Shown piece after piece: positions 8,187-14,675 of a DNA stretch of 14,675 nt (position 1 is its first letter; every line of letters starts with the position of its first letter). The notes below the pieces were generated by a model. That model had not been told where the DNA came from. It saw nothing but the letters and a program-made list of their open reading frames with translations, and did not search any database. The translations under genes and the position numbers were made by a program. The DNA lies in the NCBI GenBank assembly GCA_016800925.1, contig JABCPU010001146.1:1-14675 (forward strand), given 5' to 3'. This DNA comes from Suillus spraguei (taxonomy: Eukaryota > Basidiomycota > Agaricomycetes > Boletales > Suillaceae).

Positions 8187-8602
8187 TTATTCTGAGCGTT
8201 ATCATTATAGACAGGATTGTCGCTAAACTTGTAGTCCTCGTCAAGAACTGAGCCACTCATCATATAGGCTGCTTCCTCGATAGCATGACACTTATGATCT
8301 CTAGACTCTTTCTCGTCATCAAGCTTCTTTTCCCATCAACAAAGTTTCTCGTAGAAACATCATCTTATATGTAAGGGTGATTGGTGGAGCACCAATAAGT
8401 GAGGGACAATAAAGGGAGAGATGTGTGGGTTCCAATATTCGCAGATGCAACACTGATGGTGGGACAGTTCTTTTGGCGATGACCCATTTATCCGCAGATG
8501 TGACATTTCATATTTTTGTCATGGTTGGATACAGAGTGCAGAGAGGAGTAGGGGTGACGATTCGTTTATGGGGTTCGATGGAGTGCACCCACTTCTTTCC
8601 TC
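8183..8602 (-). pseudogene. gag remnant, C-terminal part with CCHC zinc knuckle
   Basis: Gag would form the virus-like particle and bind element RNA. On the minus strand a CCHC knuckle spans 8464-8505: C-x2-C-x4-H-x4-C exactly (MKCHICG, a stop, MGHRQKNCP). The stop replaces one variable residue of the knuckle. After a frameshift the end reads WEKKLDDEKESRDHKCHAIE, then YMMSGSVLDEDYKFSDNPVY, with a stop at 8183-8185. Polypurine tract and LTR follow at once, so no protease, RT or integrase is encoded between gag and the 3' LTR. Its N-terminal part continues at 10154-10457 on the far side of the inserted solo LTR. Confidence 0.6.
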
Positions 8603-8607
8603 AATGC
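8603..8607. other. Target-site duplication (left), AATGC
   Basis: AATGC directly precedes TGTTATGACC and is repeated at 10154-10158, directly after TATATGACA. Five base pairs is the usual Ty3/Gypsy target duplication length. Confidence 0.7.
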
Positions 8608-8763
8608 TGTTATGACCATGCAAAACCGGAGAATAGTAAGAAGTCCTGGTCTTACATGGGGTTGTACCGGAGGGTTGTAAAGTCAAAGGGGCTTGGCCTC
8701 AGCTTGTGCACTGTGCCCCTTACCCCAAGTATGTGCCCTTAATTTCAGATGAAGTCCAAGGGA

Positions 8764-8802
8764 GAGTTCGGTGAAGTCCGGATGGAGGGTCCGGACGAAC
8801 TC
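8764..8802. other. Stem-loop with paired GTCCGGA/TCCGGAC arms
   Basis: GAGTTCG (8764-8770) pairs with CGAACTC (8796-8802), and GTCCGGA (8776-8782) pairs with TCCGGAC (8790-8796). The two stems share one base and a 5-nt bulge separates them on one side. It lies near the 3' end of the solo LTR transcript. Confidence 0.55.
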
Positions 8803-9056
8803 TAAGGGCAGGATAGCTTGACAGAGCTCCGATGGACTTCCAGATGAGCGTGGGAGTGCGCCGGAACTATTTCCGGAAGGTAGGGAGTAATGGTAACACT
8901 ACTGGAACAAGCTCCAAGTAGAACAGATGAAAGATGGACCGCTGGGACAAAGTCCCAGGGCAGGATAGGAGCAGAGCTCCGGAGGGAAAGATGATCCATA
9001 GATGTCAGAGGATAGGATAGGATGGATCTGGAGGACTAGGGGTCCGAAGGTCCGGA

Positions 9057-9253
9057 GGAGCAGAGGAGCAGAGGAGCAGAGGAGCAGAGGAGCAGAGGAG
9101 CAGAGGAGCAGAGGAGCAGAGGAGCAGAGGAGCAGAGGAGCAGAGGAGCAGAGGAGCAGAGGAGCAGAGGAGCAGAGGAGCAGAGGAGCAGAGGAGCAGA
9201 GGAGCAGAGGAGCAGAGGAGCAGAGGAGCAGAGGAGCAGAGGAGCAGAGGAGC
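9057..9253. repeat. (GGAGCAGA)n perfect minisatellite, about 24.6 copies
   Basis: The 8-bp unit GGAGCAGA repeats without a visible change from 9057 to 9248 (24 copies), with a partial unit to 9253. Because 8 is not a multiple of 3, the array is open in several frames and spells octapeptides (EEQRSRGA on +, SSAPLLLC on -). These are almost certainly not proteins. Confidence 0.97.
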
Positions 9254-9276
9254 GGATGATCGGATGATCGGATGAG
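9253..9276. repeat. (CGGATGAT)3 short array
   Basis: Three 8-bp units (the last ending G) directly follow the GGAGCAGA array with the same period. It looks like a second, younger or failed expansion at the array edge. Confidence 0.85.
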
Positions 9277-9658
9277 CATAGCTCTGTGGATTTTAGAGGA
9301 AGTGTTGGCTACTAGAGAGGAGTAGGTCCGGATATGGTGTAGAGATAGTATAGACTACTCCGGACAAGGTCCGGAATAGAAACAGACAGTATAAGACTAC
9401 CAAAGGTAGAGTCAGAGGTGAAACAGATGATAGACGGAGATGGACAAAGTCCGAAAAGATTATAGGACATAGGATCAAAGCTCCGGCCTGGGGAGTGATC
9501 CCATAGGCCTGAGTCGGAAGCTTACAAGGGCCGGAGCCCAAGTGCAAGAACGGAAAACGGAGTTATATAGACATGATAACAGGATACAGAGTAATCAGAG
9601 AATATACAGAAGTAGGAACAATGAATCAGACTGAGGTCTGCAGGAGTTGTACTACAAG

Positions 9659-9666
9659 TTTATATA
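9659..9666 (-). promoter_or_regulatory. TATA box of the 1546-bp solo LTR
   Basis: The minus strand reads GTATATAAACTTG, a strong TATA match about 490 nt into the LTR. Transcription would run toward lower coordinates, with a start near 9630, through the 8-bp array. Confidence 0.55.
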
Positions 9667-9885
9667 CTGTAGGTAGCATGCCGGAAGGCAAGTAAGGATA
9701 GTCCGAGGCTATGTTTGAGGCATTGCGGAACACAAGGCTATGAACTCGGAAATAAGACTTGTACGAAATATCTTATCAAGACAGAAGTTAAGATACCGAA
9801 AGCCAGAGGTGCAGAGATAACTGAAAGCTGGACACAGGTATTAACCTAAAAGGAGTTAACGCGCAGGTGCGCGGGAAATAGTTTC

Positions 9886-10030
9886 GGATATGAGCATGGA
9901 TCAGATATGGACACGGATCGGATATGGACATGGATCGGATATGGACATGGATCAGATATGGACATGGATCGGATATGGACATGGATCAGATATGGACACG
10001 GATTGGATATGGACATGGATTAGATATGGA
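9886..10030. repeat. 17-bp tandem array (GGATATGGACATGGATC type), about 8.5 copies
   Basis: Units of the form ATATGGACATGGATCGG recur every 17 bp with small changes (CGG/CAG, CAT/CAC, GGATC/GGATT). A looser GGAT-rich tail runs to about 10115. In the minus-strand LTR the array lies in the putative U3, upstream of the TATA box, where tandem repeats often act as enhancers. A small GC palindrome (CGCGCAGGTGCGCG, 9860-9873) lies between it and the TATA box. Confidence 0.9.
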
Positions 10031-10153
10031 TGGATATTGATTGGAGTGGATGGGTGGATTGGATATGTGAGCTGGATTGGATGGGTGGACTAGGATGTAT
10101 GGATTGGGTGTCCAGATGTCCATGGATCAGACCTGAATGTACGGTATATGACA

Positions 10154-10158
10154 AATGC
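10154..10158. other. Target-site duplication (right), AATGC
   Basis: This is the second copy of the AATGC found at 8603-8607. It sits immediately outside the TGACA end of the solo LTR. Confidence 0.7.
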
Positions 10159-10457
10159 CTAGTCAAGCGTCGTAGGGCAAGTTCATTACTTTCTCGAATA
10201 TCATTGGTAAGGGTGCTGGGCTGAGGCAATGGAGTAGTGGTGGCGACTGCTAAGAGTTCATCTGAGTCGGAGGGGGTGGTTACTCCAAGTTCTTTCCACT
10301 AGAACTGAAGTGCATGTGAGACAATCAGAAATACGAGACATGGTTACATCAAATTTGGGAGAAATTCCTTTTCCAAAATCAAGGCAGTGTGCTCAAGATC
10401 TTGAATTAAGATTGGTTTAGAGGGACTGCTAGGATCAAATTGGTCAGGAATTGCCAT
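10154..10457 (-). pseudogene. gag-like remnant, N-terminal part
   Basis: On the minus strand an ATG at 10455-10457 opens MAIPDQFDPSSPSKPILIQD and LEHTALILEKEFLPNL before a stop at 10344. After a degraded stretch the reading resumes as WKELGVTTPSDSDELLAVAT and TPLPQPSTLTNDIRES, then NELALRRLTRH at the edge of the solo LTR. The Pro/Ser/Thr-rich acidic character and position suit a retrotransposon gag N-terminus. Joined conceptually to 8183-8602 it would give about 240 codons ending at the polypurine tract. I do not recognise the exact family, and a cellular gene is possible for this half. Confidence 0.5.
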
Positions 10458-10484
10458 TGGCAGGTGATACTGAGATCTTTTAAC

Positions 10485-11029
10485 ATACATTCGAGTGCGT
10501 GCTTTATCCCTTTATTGTTTACCTTTCTTGACTCGTGTGTTGCCTCATTGGCTCATACCCTTTATACCTTTGGCTCACACTTATGACTCCTTCGTGCACA
10601 TGCACATTCTCATTGGTCGATACGCCTCTGACTCATTCACGAGCATGCGTCCTCTTGTTGGCTATCTGACTCCATACTTAATCCAGCAATACTTACGTAT
10701 TCGCGCTCCGCTTCAACCTTACGTATAAATATGCACAGATAGCCTTTGTACTTCTTTAACTTGAATCTACTTGATCTTCGACCTTGAACTTCTTTTGATA
10801 AGCCTTTCATAAGCTTATTGTCTCTATTCAAATTCATAGAAGCTCATCGCTTCTACATCTTTGATCATTGTCAAGAACCTCGTCTCTGTGACATAGGTCG
10901 TGAGACAGCGCATAGCACCACCTCCGACCAATGCAACTAGTGCACCCGCACTAGGAGACCGATACGCACGGGCCGCCGCTCTTGATAAAGTGCCTGTCAC
11001 AGACACCACTCAAGTTCCTTAGCGCCTGG
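10485..11029 (+). mobile_element. LTR-like promoter segment and short gag-like reading
   Basis: The segment is pyrimidine-rich on + and has TATAAATA at 10724-10731. A CTTGAATCTACTTGATC-type leader follows, and then a short clean frame (APPPTNATSAPALGDRYARA, AALDKVPVTDTTQVP) at about 10911-11020 that looks like a gag N-terminus. This would be a plus-strand LTR plus start of an element truncated at about 11030 by the minus-strand chromovirus. Ends TG...CA and a primer site could not be placed. A minus-strand frame across 10824-11009 is a likely shadow. Confidence 0.35.
10724..10731 (+). promoter_or_regulatory. TATA box (TATAAATA)
   Basis: ACGTATAAATATGC is a strong TATA match on +, preceded by CTCATTGG/TTGGCT CCAAT-like words at about 10607 and 10658. 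It would drive the LTR-like segment toward higher coordinates. Confidence 0.4.
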
Positions 11030-11668
11030 CTAGGTCGCTAACAGTGATGGAGTAGGTTGGGTCTTGTAGTTCTGGATGGCAGCAATCAACTCGCTTACTA
11101 CTGCTCTAGTGGTTATGGACTCTTCCACCGCTTCTTGGATTCCTTCAATGATGGCATCGGTGGTGTGCGTAACCTCCAAGACAGCAGCCAGTAGGCCAGT
11201 AAGGGCAACGAGATTAGCACAAGAGTCCTTAGCTCTTGTGGCAGGTGGTGGAATGTGGAGTGGAGTTGTCTGCGAAGAGGGAGGTCTAGCAACACCTGCC
11301 CGTCATTTGGCCATGATGTGAATAGCTTCTTCAACATCAGCTTTAAAAGAATTGGGAAGGAGAAGCATCCTGTAAGCACGAATGCGTTTTTCAAGATGTA
11401 AGAATTGTTGACAGAGTGGAGGATTGTCAATTTCATTTGCGATTTCTTTCAATGAGGTCAGTGGTACAGATAATGTTAACGATGAGGTTGGTGTTGAAAG
11501 CATCTCGTTCAGTGAGGATTCTTTTGATTTGAGGGCATGTCCCTTGCAGAGGAGGGCTGCCTCAATGCAGGCATTGCCATTAATGTTTCTAATGAGGTCG
11601 TCATACTCATCTCTGGTGGAGTAGATTTCGGGGGTAGTTGGTGTAACAAATGTAGTGGGGAAAGGCAT
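11030..11668 (-). pseudogene. 212-codon frame downstream of the chromodomain, one internal stop
   Basis: From ATG 11666-11668 to TAG 11030-11032 the frame is 213 codons long with only one interruption, TGA at 11303-11305 (followed by CGG). It fits a CGA to TGA change, since the frame continues perfectly after it. Order: a Thr/Pro-rich start (TFVTPTTPEIYSTRDEYDDL), a helical part (NINGNACIEAALLCKGHALK, LKEIANEIDNPPLCQQFLHL, EKRIRAYRMLLLPN), a Pro-rich linker (RPPSSQTTPLHIPPPATRAK), and a second helical block (LVALTGLLAAVLEV, AIIEGIQEAVEESITTRAVV, SELIAAIQNY). No catalytic motif is seen. It lies just after the chromodomain of the minus-strand pol and is open upstream for about 20 codons, so it may be a C-terminal extension shifted by one base or a separate third ORF. 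It is the best-kept frame in the window. Confidence 0.65.
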
Positions 11669-11732
11669 AATAGATTTTGGTAGGTGTGTTGGTGTAGACG
11701 GGCGGGTCCTTTGAACTAGAGGGTGTTCTGCT

Positions 11733-13256
11733 TCTTATAAGCATTGAGAATTCAAGCGGAGTTTCTCAAGTTCTTTTCCAGCAGCCATTTGTTATCTCCT
11801 GATGAGTATCCTTTCTAGGTTACAAGATATTGTCGGCAATGACTGGTGCCTTTGTGAGAAAGTATAGCCTCGACTTCATATTATTCTTCTTCTTCGATGA
11901 CGTCAGGTGGAGGTTCTGGGAAGTTCAGTCCATGTATGTCATTTTCGCTATAGGAAGATAAGACATTGGCATGGAATGTGGGGTGGATTTTCCACTGCAG
12001 AGGGAGTTTAAGCATGAACGTGATGGGAGATAAGACTGTGGTGATCAGAAATGGTCTGTATCGTTTTTGGTGCTAGCTTCTTAGAAGGGAGTTTAAGTCT
12101 AAGATTAGCTGCCGACAACCAGACCTTATCCCGATTTTCCACAGTGTGTACTTATCTCCATGAGATCGCTCAGCCATTGTCTGCATTGCAATATTGTGGC
12201 AAGTGATTGCTTCTTCTCTTATCTTCTGCAGTGATCGTACTCGATCTTCTGCTGCAGGTACAGTGGAGTCTGGGATAAGGTGTGGGATAGCCCGCGGCTC
12301 ATATCCATCATGATGTAGAATGGGGAGGCATTTTGAGCATTGTGCTTTCTATGGTTGTGAACAAATTTGGCAATGGGAGATGTTCAACCCAATGTTCTGG
12401 GTTGTTTTGACAGTAGATTCAAAGATAGGTTCTAATTCTTGGTTAAGACATTCCATTTGACCGTCAGTTTGTGGATGATATGCTGTAGATGGGGCATTTC
12501 ATAATGCAGAAGGTGTGCTAGTTCTTTTGAAAAGTGGGATAAGAATTGTGGTCCACGATCAGAGATTACTTTGTCATGGAGACCAAAGTGGTGATAGACA
12601 TGGTTTAAAAATAGTTTTGTGATGCCTTCTGATGTAACTGTTTTGAGACAAGGGATGATAATTATCCCCTTCATAAGGCCATGGTCTACCACGACCATGA
12701 TGCTATCAAAGCCACTGGAGGCAGGCAGATCAGTAATCAAGTCCATGGAGAGTTGGGAGAAAGGACAGGTAGCAGAGGAGGGAATGGGTGTAATTATGGT
12801 GAACAGGATGCATGTCGGATTTCATCTGCTGACAAAGTGCGGAGCCTTCGACGTATTTCCTAATATAGGCACCATGGCAGGCCACCAGGTTTCGCATTTT
12901 ACTAGTTCTTTCTGTTTTAAAACAGCCAGGGTGTCCCGCCGTGGGATGGTCATGATATCGCTCAAGAATAGTGGCGCAATAGGGTGTGGAATGTATGCAC
13001 ATGATTTGTAATATAGGATTCCATCATTGATCATCCAATCGGAGAGTGCAGATTTCATTGGCAGAAGACATATACCATCTAGTGCGTCTGAAGCTGTTTT
13101 GAAAACAGGATTGTCTAGAGGATCAGAGGTGGAGAGAAGATTATGTAATTCATTGTCGATGAGTCGAATGAACAGCAAATCAGGGAGGAGGATAGTCTTC
13201 ATTATCATGAAAACCATTGTAAAGATACAACCTAGCTTGGGCTGTAGATTAACCAC
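11733..13256 (-). pseudogene. Chromovirus (Ty3/Gypsy) integrase with chromodomain, remnant
   Basis: This is the minus-strand 3' half of pol. The linker reads IRLIDNELHNLLSTSDPLDN from about 13173. H2C2 has HDHPTAGHPG (about 12926-12955) and then EGSALCQQ, where Ser replaces the first Cys. The catalytic Asps are in MDLITDLP (codon 12741-12743) and SDRGPQF (12558-12560), 61 codons apart. Glu is in GQMECLNQE (12451-12453), about 35 codons on, so the DDE triad survives. Then come GYEPRAIPHLIPDSTVPAAE, the RYRPF version of the GPY/F motif, LKLPLQWKIHPTFHANVL, and PEPPPDVIEEEE. A chromodomain at 11733-11880 (YEVEAILSHKG, QYLVT, a stop, KGYSSGDNKW) would bind histone marks and steer integration. Multiple frameshifts and stops are present. 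RNase H of the same element lies at 14163-14675. Confidence 0.93.
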
Positions 13257-13317
13257 TGCCTAAACTAGTATGTTAGTCTTGCGCTCTGTCTAGTCTGCTT
13301 CACTTGTAAGAACAAAG

Positions 13318-14150
13318 AGCGTTCGACCCAAAGGGGGATGCCTATTTAGTATGGTCAAGTTCGAGTCTAACTTATTTGCAACAAGCGTCTGAGTCAGCGG
13401 TAAGTTGCCGCAGTCAGCGATGATACCGCCGGAACTAGCGTCATGCACTGCGTGCTACCGTCGTCGAGATAAGGTCAGTAATAGTTGCATCTAGTGAGCA
13501 ATGTCGAGCGGTGGTCTCAGCGGTAGCGGTAAGGTTGCGAGCAGTGCAAAGAAACAGTAAAGAAGTCCGCGGTACTTTCAGCAGTAAAGTAGTGGAGCAT
13601 GAGAAGTTCAGTCAAAAGTAACAATCAAAAGTCCAGTGGTATGCCGGTGGTAACAGAGAACGAGCGTGATGTATTAACGAGCGATAAGGGAACTTTAAAG
13701 ACTATGTCCACTACTGGGTTGATCCAGAGCTAGACAATAATCCTGACCTATAGTATGTGCAATGGTGTAAAATCAGGTGCTCTATGTGTGGGGTATGCGG
13801 TGCTTATATCCTAATTCGTATGTACTCGGAATACTCTAGGCGAGATCAGTAGCGCTGGAGTGTAGTAACCGCCGTAAGTAAACATAGTGCGAGGCACTGC
13901 AGCACGAGGCAACATGTAATAACACTTGCCGTGGAATCAGTGATAACGAACAGGAAACAAACTACGCACCAAATGGAGCTATGCGGACGCGGCAAGGACA
14001 TGGAAGGACATCGGTTCATGGAACGTGGTGCGGCAGTCGGTACGGTGTGCGGTAAGTGTGGGATGCCGCTGGTACTGCTAAAGGGGTAAGAAGGCCATGG
14101 ACTAGTGGTAACTCCTGTAGACATGAGACGAGTGTCAAAATATGGGGTTT
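13318..14150 (+). repeat. R1 repeat, divergent copy C, inserted in the chromovirus pol
   Basis: This stretch separates RNase H from integrase in an otherwise collinear pol. It begins GTTCGACCCA, shared with the outer flank of arm B. It has the same GGT/GCGGTA-rich body, shares AAACTACGCACCA before an ATG (13974), and shares a block around GAGACG..TGTCAAAA..TGGGG at its end (14125-14150, against about 795-815 in arm A). Identity to arms A and B is much lower than A to B and was judged by eye. Its orientation is opposite to the pol it interrupts. Exact ends and target duplication could not be fixed; the flank 13257-13317 is unassigned. Confidence 0.5.
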
Positions 14151-14162
14151 TAAGCCCAGCAC

Positions 14163-14675
14163 CAATATGTTCATTACACCGTCATCATGGTCAGGGCGTC
14201 GAGAGAGAGCATCTGGGACAGCCAATTTGGACCCAGAAACATGGTGTAACTCGATATCAAAAATAGAAAGGGTAAATTGCCACCATGCTTGTCTCCATGT
14301 CAGTTTCTGTGCAGTGCAGAAGTAAAGGAGGTTTTTATGATCGGTGAAAACCAGAATGGGTGGGCATTTTCTTCAAGGTAATAACCATTTTATTTAGAGC
14401 ACATATAACTGCTAGTAATTCTTGGTCAAAGATTTGATAGTTTCGTTCAGCCGGGTTCAAGGATTGGGGAGATAAGTGCATGGGTGATAAACACCATTTT
14501 CATCAGTCTGGTGAAGGACCGCTCCTGTAGCAATGAGGGATGCATCCGTGGCGATAGTGAATTGCCATGTTGGGTCAGGATTGCAAAGTACTGGTTGTTT
14601 AGTGAATCGTTCCTTCAGGGTGACGAATGTATCTTCACATTCCGAAGTCCACAGAGACAGAATATCCTTCTTTGT
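14163..14675 (-). pseudogene. Chromovirus RT connection and RNase H, remnant (continues beyond window)
   Basis: On the minus strand from 14675 the frame reads LWTSECEDTFVTLKERF and QPVLCNPDPTWQFTIATDAS, the RT connection and start of RNase H. It goes on with VLHQTDENGVYHPCTYL. A one-base shift leads to QSLNPAERNYQIFDQELLAV, and another to TDHKNLLYF, WRQAWWQFTLSIFDIELHHV and SGSKLAVPDALSRRPDHDDG (ending near 14176). The acidic residues of RNase H are visible (ATDAS, DQELLAV, TDHKN). RNase H would degrade the RNA template during reverse transcription. The RT catalytic core lies outside the window. R1 copy C interrupts pol right after this point. Confidence 0.93.

Larger units (their letters stand above)
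8777..9375. repeat. Cluster of TCCGGA palindromes
   Basis: Eight exact TCCGGA hexamers start at 8777, 8790, 8872, 8978, 9051, 9327, 9359 and 9370, with many one-base variants (GTCCGAA, GCCGGAA, CTCCGGC). About 0.15 would be expected by chance in 600 bp. The sites lie on both sides of the 8-bp array within the solo LTR. Confidence 0.7.
8608..10153 (-). mobile_element. Solo LTR, 1546 bp, with embedded tandem arrays
   Basis: The plus strand begins TGTTATGACC and ends TATATGACA, and AATGC flanks both ends, so this is a bounded insertion with TG...CA ends and a 5-bp duplication. Orientation is minus: a TATATAAA box lies at 9659-9666. In that orientation the order is start (10153), 17-bp array (10030-9886), TATA, 8-bp array (9253-9057), end (8608). 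No internal coding region or second LTR is present, so it is a solo LTR left by recombination, or a long non-coding element of similar structure. The broad TCCGGA-rich part (8740-9550) and frames such as 8899-9279 on - or 8425-8742 on + are not convincing genes. It is inserted into a gag-like gene whose two halves flank it. Confidence 0.65.

Noticed and set aside
8425..8742. 105-codon plus-strand frame
   Set aside because: It crosses the solo-LTR boundary at 8608 and the antisense gag knuckle; no motif.
8899..9279. Long frames across the 8-bp array (SSAPLLLC or EEQRSRGA octapeptide repeats)
   Set aside because: An 8-bp unit without stops is open in several frames automatically; no start context or flanking domain supports a protein.
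9057..10030. Possible CRISPR array
   Set aside because: Units are contiguous 8- and 17-mers without unique spacers, and the genome is eukaryotic.

Overview
The window looks like a transposon-dense, silenced stretch of an Agaricomycete (mushroom-forming basidiomycete) genome. The evidence is degenerate Ty3/Gypsy pol sequences of types I recognise from mushroom genomes, short spliceosomal introns (about 43-56 nt) in the cellular-type pseudogenes, and an intron-rich gene resembling the mushroom-expanded DUF6698 family. Assignments rest on reading and recall; no database was searched. I see no intact gene, rRNA, tRNA or CRISPR.

Layout. (1) 1-5192: two arms of one repeat, called R1 here (arm A 1-846 on +, arm B 4467-5192 on -), face each other across 3.6 kb. 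Between them lie a Ty3/Gypsy RNase H tail plus integrase remnant on + (847-2424) and a five-exon Zn2Cys6-like pseudogene on - (3110-4218) that keeps its TATA box. (2) 5221-5331: a 55/56-bp tandem duplication. (3) 5582-7731: two intron-rich pseudogenes head to head, an unrecognised one on - and a DUF6698-like one on +. The second is cut off by an LTR. (4) 7732-10457: remains of a minus-strand LTR element, read as gag start, CCHC knuckle, gag end, polypurine tract and 3' LTR, with no pol. Its gag is split by a separate 1546-bp solo LTR (8608-10153) flanked by a 5-bp target duplication. That LTR carries a 17-bp array upstream of its TATA box, about 24 perfect copies of an 8-mer downstream, and many TCCGGA palindromes. 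(5) 10485-11029: an LTR-like promoter segment on +. (6) 11030-14675: the 3' half of a minus-strand chromovirus (RT connection/RNase H, H2C2, DDE integrase, chromodomain, then a 212-codon downstream frame with one stop). A divergent R1 copy (about 13318-14150) is inserted between RNase H and integrase.

Nothing here works together as a pathway. The interest lies in nested insertion history, in decay dominated by CpG to TpG/CpA changes between the R1 arms, in the well-preserved extra frame after the chromodomain, and in the repeat-laden giant LTR.
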